Counted from the stretch's first letter, positions 21,199-32,813 are shown. The stretch: 64,000 nucleotides of DNA from Chelydra serpentina (GCA_037349315.1 JBAIAC010000059.1:16028501-16092500), one strand, 5' to 3'. The notes: a model not told the origin generated them from the letters alone. Made by a program: numbers and translations.

Positions 21199-21903
21199 AG
21201 GGCTCTCAACATGAAATATATGGCAGAATGCTGATAAAAAGAGCAGGGGACATACAATTCTCCCCCCAAGAAGTTCAGTCACAAATGTAATTAACGCATG
21301 GAAGCATGTCCTCTGGAATGGTGGCCGAAGCATGAAGGGGCATACGAATATTTAGTATACCTGGCACGTAAATACCTTGCAATCCCGGCTACAAAAGTGC
21401 CATGCAAATACCTGTTCTCACTTTCCAGTGACATTATAAATAAGAAGAGGGCAGCATTATCTCCTGTAAATATAAACAAACTTGTTTGTCTTAGCGATTG
21501 GCTGAACAAGAAGTAGGACTCAGTGGACTTGTAGGCTCTGAAGTTTTACATTGTTTTGTTTTTGAGTGCAGTTATGTAACCAAAAAAAAAATCAACATTT
21601 GTAAATTGCACTTTCACGATGAAGAGATTGCACTACAGTACTTGTATGAGGTGAATTGAAAAATACTATTTTATCATTTTTACAGTGCAAATATTTGTAA
21701 TAAATGTAACTGAAATCAAAGTGTATAACACAGAATACAATATATATGAAAATGTAGAAAAACATCCAAAATATGTAACAAATTTCAATATGTATTCTAT
21801 TGTTTAACAATGCGATTAAAACTGCGATTAATTGCAATTTTTTAAAATTGCGATTAATTTTTTTGTCAATCACGTGAGTTAACTACAATTAATTGACAGC
21901 CCT
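21199..21903 (-). mobile_element. DNA transposon deletion derivative with transposase remnant
   Basis: The + strand starts AGGGCTCTCAACATG and ends ATTAATTGACAGCCCT, giving inverted ends AGGGCTSTCAA. Read on the minus strand, 21509-21291 holds an open stretch including SLESENRYLHGTFVAGIARYL and SCFGHHSRGHASM, which I recall from BED/hAT-type transposase relics widespread in reptiles. A target duplication is not clear because the flanks are A-rich. The catalytic and dimerisation regions are missing, so it is non-autonomous. The hAT class is inferred. Confidence 0.65.
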
Positions 21904-23138
21904 AAAAAATAGCCAAACTAATGTATTTAAATTTTTTAAATGTTTGTTGAATTGAGTGCTTCTCTGCCAAGCTTCAGGCCAACTTTCATCTCTGTCCCTG
22001 TCGAGCTGCTCTTTTCCCTGCTCTACAATCACCCACAGGCGCAACCACTGTGGTGATATGAGAATGAAATAGTCCCCACGCTTGTGACTTTTTACTGTGC
22101 TCTTGATGTCCCCTCCTGCCCCACCCCAGTGTGGTTTCATTCTCCCACCCAATTCCGTTCCAACCTCCCCACTCCCTTGCAACTTTTTGGCTTCACTGCC
22201 AACTACTGGAACAATTTTTAAAAAGATATTTATTGAAATATTATGTAAAAATGCAAGCTGGGGTTTTCAAAGGGGCCTAAGGAAGTTAGGCATTCAGTTC
22301 CCATTGAAAGCCATGGCTGCTGAAAATCCCATCCTAAGAAATTAGCCAGCTAAACCTCCATGTGCCTGGTAGGCTATCTAGCCTTGTGGTGCCACAGTCA
22401 ATAACATTCTATTGCCAAAACGTCATTTCAAGTCGAGCAGGATGTGTAATAGTGAACAAAGGGGATTAGGGCCCATCACTGGGGATTAGCATCACAGATG
22501 CAGTGATTCAAATTCAAAAATCCACAGTTCAGCAACGCTAGATGTAATGTGAACTGTTACTACTTTGATGTCAGATTTTGTTTTCCTCCCAGTGATCTGT
22601 GTCACTGACCTTTTTGTCATGTTGCTTTGCAGGACTAATTTCCAAGATATCTGAAACCATTCCAATTCAGAAAAGACTGGTTTAGCGTAGCAAGTGACAT
22701 CCAATATCCAGCAGGTACCGTCACTGTAATATTTTACTGATCTTAATCCATCTCAATCTACATATATTAACATTCCAATGACTGAGTCTAGCTTTTTGGT
22801 TACATTCCCAGCTTCCTCAATCTTTTTACATCCTTATTATGAAAAACCAAGTGATGCTGGGTTACAGCAGGTAAGGTAATATTGATTAGATGTAGAATAG
22901 GCCAATTGTGTTCGTTCATTTTATTATTATTACTAAATTAATTGGTTCTGCTTTCTCCTTGTAATACTGCCAAACTCAAAACAGCTATAAGTTTCTGGAT
23001 CTTGGACTAATCCTTAGTTCAATAACCTGTATGAAATGAGCTTGATTTCAGTGGTCCACATCACAGCTAGCAGTCTCTACAGAGACTGAATGAGCATGCA
23101 GAGTGACCTACTCTCAGCTCCAGAAGTGGTCCCTCCAT
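21904..23138. other. No gene; one palindromic repeat
   Basis: At 22258-22338 TTTTCAAAGGGGCCTAAGGA passes into GTTCCCATTGAAAGCCATGG and GCTGAAAATCCCA. It belongs to the dispersed palindromic class. The rest is unrecognised. Confidence 0.45.
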
Positions 23139-23146
23139 AATCCAGT

Positions 23147-23411
23147 CAGGGCCGGTCCAAGGACGTTTCGTGCCCTAGGTGAAACTTCCTTGCACCAGCC
23201 CTGCGCTGCCACCCCCCACCCCCAGCCAGCTCCCTCGCTCACGGGCGCTCAATGGGAGCTCAGCATGGAGCCGGGGGCAGCTTGCCGCGGCTGCCGCCCA
23301 GGTCCCCACTCAGCGGCAGAGCGGGGACCTTGGAGGCAGCTGCCCACCACCCCTCAAATCCCGGCGACCTAGGCAACCGCCTAGGGTCTCCTAGTTATAG
23401 TGCCGGCCCTG
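23147..23411. mobile_element. hAT MITE, CAGGGCCGG family, copy 3
   Basis: A 265-bp element begins CAGGGCCGGTCCAAGGACG and ends ATAGTGCCGGCCCTG, with the perfect 8-bp duplication AATCCAGT (23139-23146 and 23412-23419). Subterminal palindromic blocks TGCCCTAGGTGAAAC and CCGCCTAGGGTC are shared with copy 4 and absent from copies 1 and 2, so two subfamilies exist. Confidence 0.95.
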
Positions 23412-23699
23412 AATCCAGTTGATCCATATTTGCAGGGCCACATGAAGAAGCTTGCACTGCCTTTCCCCATGCTTGTACTTGTTTGGATAAATAAAGGACT
23501 ATAATTTTCAGGTTCAAGAAAGCACCTCAAATCTATAACATGTAGAGAAGAAAATGGAAAGAGCAGGACTGATTATTTTTTCCCAAATTAGAACATGTTA
23601 TGCTTCTAAACTTTGAACATGTACTGAAGTAATGTATAATTCCAGAAGCTGAACTGCTGTCTGTGATGGCAGAAGTAGGTTAAACTTAACCGGGGCAAA

Positions 23700-23772
23700 T
23701 CCCAGACACATTGAAGTCAGTAGGAGTTTTGCCATTGACTTGAGTGGAGCCAGAATTTAACTCATAGGGTTC
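23700..23772. repeat. Dispersed CATTGAAGTCARTRGGAG-type repeat
   Basis: ACATTGAAGTCAGTAGGAG followed by TTTTGCCATTGACTTGAGTG forms an inverted pair of CAATG-containing blocks. The same unit is at 30303-30372 and 49090-49206. Confidence 0.55.
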
Positions 23773-24782
23773 TTGGTTCTTCAGTTCTTAACAAGGACCA
23801 GGATCTTTGGAGATCTTGCATCCCAGTATAGATTAGGCTTAATCACATTTAGCTTCTGAGGTCTTTCAGTAGCATGGCTTGTGGTGGTACAGCAGAAGGA
23901 TGTGGCACCAAATCTGTTCTCTGGTCCTAGTGCTCAGTGAAGGAACAGGATGTGGGACAAAGGTGGCTTTGGGTGTATTCTAGCCCCTCCCTTCACCTCC
24001 ATTTGCTCCTCCCAACAAGCAGCCTGAGTCAGCCGCTAATTTCAGGCTGGAGGATGGTGTAAAGCCACGCTGCCCCAGGGAGATCCCAGCCCACAGAGGG
24101 AAGACATCCATGTCTACATCTTTTCAAGAGGCTCAATGTACTCCTTGCTGTGCATCATTTCTGCTCTACAGGCCTTTATGCCCCAGAGGAAGCAAGGAGC
24201 ACAGAGACTGCACTTGGGACAGACTCTTCTTGTATCAGGTGTGCAATATTAGTGGCTGGAGAATACTTATGTTCTCCCTGCTCTGACCCTGGCATCCTGT
24301 CAGTCTGATTTATTCTACTGCATGATGTTATCTTAATTTATGTACAGTGTTTATCTTGTCCATGATGAGCTCAGTCTCAGACTCTGGGCTGCAAGGTGTT
24401 ACCTTACATTAAAACAGGAAACATCTAAACGGAATGTTTGTCCTCCTTTTCCTCTTCTTTAGGGATAAAAGATTGATGTTACTTTTGTATAAAAATTACA
24501 TTTTCCTTCCATTACCAAAGTCTGTAAAATACAAAAAAAATCATTAGAAGAAAAGAGCATTCATGAATTCCTGGAGCAGTTTGTATGTTGATTTTCTTAG
24601 CTAGTACCTGTCCCAGCCTGTGACTTCAGCCTCCTCTTGAGGCACCAGTGCTAAGCACCTCTCAGGATCAGGCCTCTGCTTTAGTCCGGTACAGTTGTAA
24701 GCTAAATTCAAAACTCTAGCTATAGCTAATGAGACAGAGTACTTATATGGCATTTTCTGGTTCAGAGCCCTGGATGCTGATT
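23773..24782. other. No recognised gene or repeat
   Basis: No ORF above background length and no repeat I can place. Confidence 0.4.
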
Positions 24783-25140
24783 GACAGGAGGAAAGATGGT
24801 CTTGTGGTTAATTTCTTGGGTTTAGGACTCATGAAATCTAGGTTCCATTCCTGACCTACCCTGTCATTTTACACAAGTCATTAAGGACTTGATTTTACCC
24901 AGAGCTGAGCACCCCTGTGATGTTTGGCTCTACTTCAATGGAAAGCAAGAGCACAGAGAGAACACCTTGGAGAGAGAAACTCTAAATCACTCTGGCTCGG
25001 CTCCCCATCTGTGATAACACTTTGTCTTGTTTATTTAAACTGTAAGCTCTTTGAGACCAAAATTGTCCCTCATTATGCGTCTATACAGCACCTAGCACAA
25101 TGAGGCTCTGATCTTTGTTACCAATACTTCAATTAATGGA
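24783..25140 (+). mobile_element. MIR-like core SINE, diverged
   Basis: GGTCTTGTGGTTAATTTC, then CTAGGTTCCATTCCTGACC and CCCCATCTGTGATAACAC, follow the MIR order. A 3' tail has TAAACTGTAAGCTCTTTGAG and AGCACCTAGCACAATGAGGC. The middle (about 24895-24995) does not match well, so part may be replaced. Confidence 0.6.
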
Positions 25141-26010
25141 GCACAATACTGTGCTCAGGTATGTTGCTTTGTACGCAGTTAAAGAATAGTTGTGCGCAGA
25201 CTTTGCCTTTGTTTCGACAGAGGTTCCTTTCTCCTGACAGGGAAAAGGACACCGCAAGTCCCATCGGCAAGATGAGCCTTATCAGCAAGATTCACTCTCC
25301 TTGTCATTCTGGGCAACTCTATTCTCTTTTATCATTTTTTTTTTTTAAATCTCGCCTCCTCTCTTTCACCCCATGCTTAAGTAGTGGGAGCATAAACAGC
25401 TCTCCTTAGCAGAGGCTCCTGAATGCCCATGAGTAAGGCAGCCTGCACATTCCTCCCAGGCTGATGTAGAGGAGCCTGAGGCTAGCCTTGAACTCAGGCC
25501 TCTGTTCAACCAACGTGATTATAAGGAGTTAGAAAGATTTTTCTCCTAAAAAACCTTGCCAGGGGGATCTATGACTCCGCTGAAGAAATTAACTTCTGGG
25601 TGAAAGTAGAATACAAAGTTCAGTCCAGGAGCAATCCTTATTCTCTTTCTTAATCCTTTTACACATATATAATTTTTTAAAAGCCCTTGGTATAAACAAA
25701 AATGAAATTTGCAAGCTGTGAAGCAATAACAGTTTAGGTGCAGCACATTTCCAGAGGGTTAATGACCAGCTGTTGGGAACCAATGGCCCTGAGGTACAGC
25801 CATGAGCCACTAATTCCCAGGAAATGACTTGCGCGGTGGTAGTTATTGCTGCTGTAGGATGAGTAGGTAGAAGAAACATTTTGAAAAAACTCCCACATTT
25901 TGTTAATTTTTCTTGTCCATTTTCAGCATGTGATGTCCCTGATGGCAGTGTGAATCACCGCTCTTTGCAAACCAGACATTTCTAGAGATTCCTATGCTCA
26001 GGACACTGGC
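25141..26010. other. No recognised gene
   Basis: Background ORFs only; a T-rich run near 25338-25347. Confidence 0.4.
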
Positions 26011-26024
26011 AAAGTGTAGGCTCT

Positions 26025-26161
26025 CATAGGTGCTGGAACTAGCGTTGCAGAGGGTGCTGCAGTACCCCCTGGCTTGAAGTGGTTTCCCATTATATATGAG
26101 TTTACAGTTTAGTTCAATAGGTCTCAGCAACCCCACTATACACATTGTTCCAGCACCCCTG
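26025..26161. mobile_element. Short hAT MITE, CATAGGTGCTGG ends
   Basis: A 137-bp element starts CATAGGTGCTGGAAC and ends GTTCCAGCACCCCTG. It is flanked by the perfect 8-bp duplication TAGGCTCT (26017-26024 and 26162-26169). It shares the CATAGGTGC terminus with the elements at 11112 and 61608. The flank to its right (CTCTGATTCAGCAAAGCACT) starts a palindromic repeat, suggesting insertion into that repeat. Confidence 0.92.
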
Positions 26162-26162
26162 T

Positions 26163-26262
26163 AGGCTCTGATTCAGCAAAGCACTTAAGCATGTGCTTAA
26201 TTCCATTCCTATTCACTTAAGTACATGCTTCTGTGAATCAGCTCGTTTAATGACTCAGGGCC
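26163..26262. repeat. Palindromic repeat with CACTTAAG/CTTAAGTG arms
   Basis: TGATTCAGCAAAGCACTTAA pairs in inverted order with CTTAAGTACATGCTTCTGTGAATCA. It is the same class as 5942-6070. Confidence 0.6.
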
Positions 26263-26294
26263 ATAGGGAGAAAGGATAGGATAGTTTTCTGGCA

Positions 26295-26950
26295 AAGGCA
26301 GGGGACTAGGTTATCTGGGTCCTGTTGCTGACTTACTATGTGAAATGTACAGGTAACTTAGCCTCTCCCTCACTCTTTTTCCCAGTGTGTAAAATGGTGA
26401 CGCTAATACTTGTCTACAGGGCCGGTGCAAGAACATTTCGCGCCCTAGGCGAAACTTCTTTGCACTGGCCCTGCGCGCCCCCCCCTCCAGCCAGCCCCCT
26501 CCTGCCCACAGGAACTCAGCCCCCCTGCCCACGGGCACAGGAACTCAGCTCCCCCCCCCCCCCCCCGCCCATGGGAGCTGAGCCAGGAGGCAGGAGGCAG
26601 CTCCCTGCAGCTGCCTCCTGGCTTCCGGCTCCACAGCTGAGCGGGGAGGCAGGAGGTGGCTCGCCGCAGCTGCCTCCTGGCTCAGCGGCGGAGCAGGGAG
26701 CTGGGAGGCAGCTGCCCGCCGCCCCCCAAATCCTGGCACCCTAGGCGATTGCCTAGGGTCACTTAGTGATAGCGCCGGCCCTGCTTGTCTACCTCACAAG
26801 TCTTGTGACACTTAATTCAGTGATAGGTTTTTTTTATTTGTATTTAATGATTGCTGTGGCACTCATCTGTCATATTATATCTGAGTGCTTTCTAGAGTGC
26901 TTTTTATGCTTGAATGGAAGGTGCTAAATAAGTGCCAAGTATTATTATTT
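26295..26950 (+). mobile_element. MIR-like SINE split by a hAT MITE
   Basis: The left piece 26295-26416 has GGTTATCTGGGTCCTGTTGCTGAC and TGTGTAAAATGGTGACGCTAA; the right piece resumes after 26783 with CTTGTCTACCTCACAAG and AGTGCTTT. Joined, they follow MIR order. Only the flanks belong to the SINE. Confidence 0.65.
26417..26783. mobile_element. hAT MITE, CAGGGCCGG family, copy 4
   Basis: A 367-bp element begins CAGGGCCGGTGCAAGAAC and ends GATAGCGCCGGCCCTG, with the perfect 8-bp duplication CTTGTCTA (26409-26416 and 26784-26791). It shares subterminal blocks with copy 3 but its GC-rich middle is about 100 bp longer, with repeated GGCAGCTGCC and GCTGCCTCC units. The 139-codon ORF across it is low complexity and not a gene. 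Confidence 0.95.
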
Positions 26951-28125
26951 ACTCCATTTTATAACTAGTTTAGAATATGGTTTGATTATGGCAGCTATTT
27001 AAAGAAATTTAAAACTATGAGTATTTTTCATGAGGATTTTTACTGTTAACAGAGTTCAGGAAATATCTATTTTTCACAATGTGATGTTCTTTAATGCGTG
27101 TATTGACAAAATCCCACTTTTAACATTTATTTGGAGCTGGATTGTGGTAAAGACATTGTGCTGTTTCTGGAGCAGGCCAGAAGGGAGATTGTGGTTAGGG
27201 GACTTGTAGTCACACTCCATGTGTCCTTGCTGCTCCAGGGCGGGAACAGGCCTATATCTCTGGTGTAGTTTACACACTCTGATGTGCAGGTTTAGCGACA
27301 TTACAGGTGTGTTGAGAGGGAGGAGTCAAGGCTTCTCTCCCTCCTGCCCATATGTGTGTGTGAGGGGGCAGAAGGGGAGATAGGCAGCTCTGTGGAGCCT
27401 GCTACCTCTGCACTCTGGAAGCAGTAATGCAATAGCGCAAGGGGGCATCTTACATCTCCTTGCCCATATGCAGGTTGGACCACAATCTGCCCTTTATTTT
27501 GTTTTGTTTTTCCTACCGAAGGCACTGATTCTGGTCTTGCTTACGTCCGTGGAAATCAGGTCTGACACCTGTGTAAAACTGATGTGAGGTCCAAATCAAG
27601 CCCTCTAAGTACAACATCCAGACTAGAATTCACCAGCTTGTAATGTGGCCATGTGTCTCAAAGCAGCACTCCTGCTCTCATTAAAGATTTTTATAGTATC
27701 GTTGGTGAAACACTCCGAGACCAAAGACAATACACACATACACAAAAGACATGCAAATAGCATTAAGGGTCTGCCTTAAACTGACTAATGCAGGAAATTC
27801 AGATTTAAGACTGAAAGTCTGCCCAAGCTTAAATGTTTATGGTATACAGCATTATGGTATGCAAAAATCACTTGTGATCTCCTGGGGAAAGCCAGAGAAT
27901 GTTTCACAGGGAAGCAGATCTGCAAAATTAAATCAGTTCTTACTTCCTGTTCATTCTTTTTTCTTTCTGTTACTTTCTCTTTTGTTTTAATTGTATTTAT
28001 ACAGCAGCCATTTTTGAAAACTTCCATATGTCTATCCCAGCTCTTTTGTCCACTTCTATTTATCTGTATTTTTCTGCAGGATTGGAGTCTAAGGTTTATG
28101 GAATTGTTTAGAAGTCCATCCTTGT
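26951..28125. other. No recognised gene or repeat
   Basis: Only background ORFs and T-rich tracts. Confidence 0.4.
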
Positions 28126-28285
28126 TCAGTGAAACACTTTAGCTTTTGATAAAGTCCCATAGAAGCCAATGGGACTTAAACGTGTGCTTAAAGGTAAGCA
28201 CATGAGTAAGTGCTTGGCTGAATAGGGATGGACTTTAGTAGATAAGTATAGTTCAGTACCTGCTTTAGTGCTTTGCTGAACGGAT
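28126..28285. repeat. Palindromic repeat with GTGCTTAA/TAAGCAC arms
   Basis: AAGTCCCATAGAAGCCAATG, then ACGTGTGCTTAAAGGTAAGC and GTAAGTGCTTGGCTGAA, resembles the classes at 5942 and 26163. Confidence 0.55.
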
Positions 28286-29119
28286 GCTTTAATCTGCACC
28301 ATCTGGATCTGGAGTGAAGATATGGCTCTTAGGGATGTTGATTCAAGAGCTGAGGTGCACATCTGAAATATACAGTTTACCTTTGTGTGTTGTCGCTGCA
28401 TAGGGAACTGGAAACTTTTTGAGTCTTGCAGAGTTTGACTGATTATTCCTTCAGGATTTGGAGGGTGCAGTGGGATTTACCCCCATTGGCTGGTCTACAG
28501 AACCTGCCACTCTTGGAAGATTTATCAGGGGTCAAAGCCATCAGTGCAGATTTTTGTCTCTAGTCACAAGATTTCAGCCCTGGCTGGAGCCTGTCTGCCA
28601 ATAACACCAGACGCTCCAGCCCTCTGAGAATTTCAACATAGCCTGGGGAAAATCCCCCTACTTCCTCGCCTCCTGGAGAAAAGCAGCCAGTCCAGGCTGC
28701 TGCAAGAAGCAGGCTTTGCTCTCTCCCTCTACCTTCAGGTGCTGAAAATATTTTCATAGGAGGGGAGGGAGCACAAAGACTCCAGCAGCTCAGCAGGATC
28801 CTGCTTCCTCCTCCTCCCACCCCTCCTGTGAGCAATGTGATTCCTCCCTCAGCTCCTCCCTCCTCTCTCTCCCTGGGACACTAGACCTGGGAAGGAGCAG
28901 AGGGGACCCTGCTGCAGTCCCTCCAGGCATGGGAGAAGGGAGTGGAAAAACCTCAGGAGCAGCAGAAGTGAGGACGGGGAGCAGGGGGTAAGTCAGGTGG
29001 GGGATGGAGGGCAGATATGGAGGCAGAATTGATGAGGGGCTGGGAGACAGGACAAGATTAATTTGGGGCTTGGAGGACAGAATTAATTGCTGGGCAGGGG
29101 GATGGATAGAAATGAGTTT
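28286..29119. other. No recognised gene; purine/pyrimidine-biased DNA
   Basis: From about 28660 to 29110 the sequence is rich in AGG and CTCC blocks. The ORF at 28560-28835 (minus) is background. No splice-flanked exon is evident. Confidence 0.4.
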
Positions 29120-29325
29120 GAGATCTCTTGCAGTTAGAGGCCAAAATCACCTTTCTCAATAAACTGGGGAGAGCTGACAACCCATGGAGGGTGGACAGGC
29201 AGAGTTCAAAAATCGAAAGAGACCAAAAAAACACACTGTCGTCGTTTTTTTTTTTTTTTTAAAAATCTCATGATTTTTGGGGGTCTGACTCCTGATTTTT
29301 GAACTGTTGAGGCTGGCAAGACTGA
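29120..29325. repeat. Dispersed repeat related to 12833-13110
   Basis: AAAATCTCATGATTTTTGGG, GTCTGACTCCTGATTTTTGAAC and GAGGCTGGCAAGACTG are the reverse complement in order of the start of the repeat at 12833. A T-run (about 29246-29261) lies inside. Confidence 0.5.
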
Positions 29326-29380
29326 AGACTGTCTCTTCAGGTAAAAATAGTTCCTGGGATTATGGTATGTACTGTAGAGC

Positions 29381-29600
29381 AGAGGTTGTCAATAGGAAGC
29401 CCGTGGGCCAAATCCAGACCACCAGATGCTTTTAAACAGACCACAAAATCTTTTTTAATTACTTATTATCATTATTGTTGTTGTTTGTATTTTATCTGGA
29501 GTCTGGACATTGACTAAACCTTGACCAAGAAATTTGGACCTTGATACAAAACAATTACTCCTGCTGTACAGCATCTTTGTCAGGAATAGCCGCTGGTAGA
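29381..29600. mobile_element. Possible old hAT fragment
   Basis: The start CAGAGGTTGTCAATAGGAAGC and GTGGGCCAAATCCAGACC resemble the CAGAGGTTCTCAA-type ends of old hAT elements in amniotes. No second end or target duplication is seen. Confidence 0.35.
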
Positions 29601-30302
29601 TGTATTGGGGTAGGTTCTATTCCCTAGGCAGTATGAGCTTTTCTGGTGGCCAGTGCCAGCTACCTCCCACTGCCCTTGTTGAATAATCATCACGGATGAC
29701 ATCTCATGTGCTACATTGTCCCCTTTATGCTTGCTATAGGTCTCGTGCATCAGTAGCACATGCTATTTCTGGTCATATGGACTATTTTAAACTAATTGGA
29801 TTTGAAGAAAAAATTCAGAGGTTAATATCGTCTCTGCAAATCTCATCTAACCCATTTTCTGCATATAATCACCAAACTGTTTACAGTTGTGATGAATTGG
29901 CAGGCAGAGTGCAGGTCAGACAATTAGAAGTACGTGATAAATGCAGTTTAGGTTGTCTCCACTATGCATGTGGTGTGTGGGTGTGCAATATATATTTCTC
30001 TGTTTAGAAATAGGTGTTGGTGATAACCATGTAATAAATTTTATTAATTGGGCAACTTTGACAGCCTCACTTGCACTTTGCCTACTCACGCAGCTGTATC
30101 AGGACAACTTTCACCATTTCAAACCTCTCAACAACTTCAGACCACAAGTATTTATTATAAATTATCAACCTCTACAAAAATGTTTTCTATTCCCCAAATA
30201 TGGAATTTCCCTCCTAAAATTGCTCTGGTTTGTGGTCTAGGCTGGGCAATATTCAGGCCTGGACCAGTGACAGATATAAGGCTAGATATTTCATGATTCC
30301 AC
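29601..30302. other. No recognised gene
   Basis: The ORFs at 29696-30007 and 29941-30240 lack recognisable domains and overlap in different frames. Confidence 0.4.
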
Positions 30303-30372
30303 AGGACTAGAAATGTTGGGTGAAATCCAGACCTCATTGAAGTCAATGGGAGTTTTGCCATTTACTTCAAAG
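30303..30372. repeat. Dispersed palindromic repeat, AAGTCAATGGGAG type
   Basis: GGGTGAAATCCAGACCTCATT, then GAAGTCAATGGGAGTTTTGCC and ATTTACTTCAAAGTTG: the two halves are inverted copies around the TTTTGCC centre. Confidence 0.65.
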
Positions 30373-30833
30373 TTGAGGATTTCATTCATGAACTTTATTC
30401 TATAGGAAAGAGGATATTTCCAACTTTTCAATGGGACATACAGCACTTGCTTCTAGTCCTGAAAATTCCCAAGATATCTGACCTTTAAATCACTACATGA
30501 TGGTTACAAAACTCTAGTTAAAATAACTTTAGAGGTTATTAATAAATAATATTAATTATAATTAAAATATATTAGTTATATTTCCTATCTCTCTCCAGAG
30601 CTTGTACAGTTGCACTCATGGGAGCAGATCCTCAAGATTTGGATGAATTGAGCACAGGACCTGAAGAGGAGGGGAAGGGGTCACCCACCTTTCCATTCCT
30701 CTGATTTTGGGGCTCACCAGATGCCCGAGCCATGTAAAACATCCAGAAGAGAGGGCAAGGTGGTGTATACAGAATAAAGGATGATGCACCATGGTATGAA
30801 GGTTTTGGGATAACCTGCACAGCTCACTTTTTA

Positions 30834-31074
30834 GAGCTGGGCAAAAATTTTCAACCATTTGTTGTTGAAAAATGCAGTTTCATCACAATCGGTATATTTC
30901 ACAAAAATAGTTTGATTTCAATGATTGGTTTTTTTAATTTTTCAAGGAAAAAATTCAAAATTAAATTGTTTGATCTTTGTGGAAAAAGTCAATTTTCTAC
31001 AAAACATTTTGTATGTAATAGGTTTTTTTACAAAAATGTTTTGTGGATTTAGTTTTGGATTTTCCAATCAGCTC
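30834..31074. mobile_element. TA-flanked MITE, GAGCTG ends
   Basis: The ends GAGCTGGGCAAAAATTTT and GGATTTTCCAATCAGCTC are inverted repeats, each flanked by TA. TA duplication is the Tc1/mariner signature, though only two bases long. The interior is AT-rich with TTTTG and CAAAA tracts. A relative is at 43772-43920. Confidence 0.6.
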
Positions 31075-31179
31075 TACCTACATGTTTCATGAGCACTTGT
31101 GAGTCATCCCAAACAAATGCTAATAAAACTTTGATATCATCCCACCCCATCATACATTCTTTCTCCTTCTCACTGTCTG

Positions 31180-31198
31180 TGTGTGTGTGTGTGTAATA
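31180..31198. repeat. (GT)n microsatellite
   Basis: About eight GT units seen directly. Confidence 0.85.
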
Positions 31199-31681
31199 TT
31201 TCAGTGAGTCATTTTCAAATCTCAGATGTATCTGGGAAGAATAAACCTAATCTTAATTAGACAATAAATTAGTTACTAGCATACTTAAAGGTAAGCCCCT
31301 AAATCGGGGCCTTAGTTGTAAAGTATGTAAGTATTCCCACTGACTGCTCATGTGCTCAAAGTTAAATATGTCCATCAGCCTTCATAGAATCAGTTGTCTG
31401 TGTGCTAATTTGCAGACACTAGAGATGAATATAATTCCCAGGATCCGAAAGTTCTGCCTATTTGGGTGCCTGAGACATGAACCGCCAGGGGATTCAAGGA
31501 CTAATAGTCTGTACATGGCTGGGACTACCAGAACAGGTGAACTGGGTGGAGCCAGAGAAGGTTTGGTAGCAGGGAGTTTGGCACCCAGTGGTGGGAGGAG
31601 ATGTAGCCACTCAATTGCTCTCTGAAGAAAGGAGATAAGGTTCGCTAATCTAGGCCTAGTTCCACAAAGGGACTTAAGCAT

Positions 31682-32156
31682 AGGGTGACTGTATTTTCCC
31701 AAAGGGTAAATGGGACACTGCATGGGCCTGGCCCAAGGCCTCCCCTCTCCTCCCCGCGTGTGGGACTGGCCCAAGTGTCCCCTGACACCTGCCTGCTCAG
31801 GGCTGGCCTGAGGCCCCACCTCTACCCTCTGCATGTGGGGCCAGCCCAAGATACCCTGCCGCCTGCCCGAGTGGGATTGGCCTGGCCCAAGCCACTCTCT
31901 CAAGTCCTCCCTCTCACACAGGGCTGGTATTGCCGCTTGCCCCCTCTCCCTCCCACACGTTCCTCTGCACCCTGTTAGGTATCACACCCCACCTTTTTGC
32001 CAAAACTGTGCATTTGTCCAATTTGCTCTTATCTGCTGATGATCCATTGGCAAGAGCAAGCAGGACAAATGCTGAGTTTTGCCAACAAAGTCAGGACAGC
32101 TAGGACAGGGCTTAAAGAAGGGACTGTCCTGGCCAAAACGGGACATATGATCACGC
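31682..32156. mobile_element. Long AGGGTGAC-ended MITE
   Basis: It starts AGGGTGACTGTATTTTCCC and ends CAAAACGGGACATATGATCAC, inverted relative to the start. The central part is CCTGGCC-rich with repeated GGGGCCAGCCCAAG and GGACTGGCCCAAG units. It is related by its ends to the 5204 element. The flanks (GGGACTTAAGC, GCGACTTAGG) suggest insertion in another repeat, but the duplication is not clean. Confidence 0.65.
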
Positions 32157-32813
32157 GACTTAGGAGTTAGGTATTGCAACGCCTAGGTGTCCTGCCACCT
32201 AGTGGAATTCTCATCCCCAAGTTAGGTGCCCAGTCTTCCCATACAGTTCCTGGGGAGAGCTAGGTGCCTGAGGGTATGACTGACTCAGGAGCTGCAGGAG
32301 TAATCTGCAGCTTGAATAGACATACCCATGCAGCTCTGATCGAGCTACCACGCTAAAAACAGAAGTGTAACTGCGGTGATGTGAGTGGCAGGAAGGGCTA
32401 GTCCCCTGGCATATGATCCCATCCAAGACCCCTGGGTATGTACTCAGACATCTAGCCCATCCTGTCACTCTCACTGGTGCTGCTGAGGCTGTACTTCTAT
32501 TTTTTAGTGTGCTAGTTTAATCAGAGTGAGCACAGGTATGTCTACTTGAGCTGGAAATTACACCTTCCAGTTCCAGTGTAGATGCACCCTAGGAAAGGCA
32601 TCCTCAGAAGACAGCAAGCAGAGTCAGGGAGAAAATGCAGAGGAACGGGGCAGGCCTTATGGCCCAGATGTGCTTAGGTGCCCGGCCTTACATGCCAAAC
32701 TGATAGGCCAAAAATAGGCATGCCCTCCCCCACCTCTTCCACCCCACCCCGCTCAGGATTCTCAGCCATGAACCATCTCCTGGAGTTATGCACCTAAGTC
32801 AGATCAGTCACAA
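32157..32813. other. No recognised gene
   Basis: Contains ACTTAGGAGTTAGG and CCTAGGTGTCC blocks that look like parts of dispersed palindromic repeats. No ORF of note. Confidence 0.4.

Noticed and set aside
31382..31978. 173-codon ORF (-) and 97-codon ORF (+)
   Set aside because: They overlap the CCTGGCC-rich interior of the AGGGTGAC element and are compositional.
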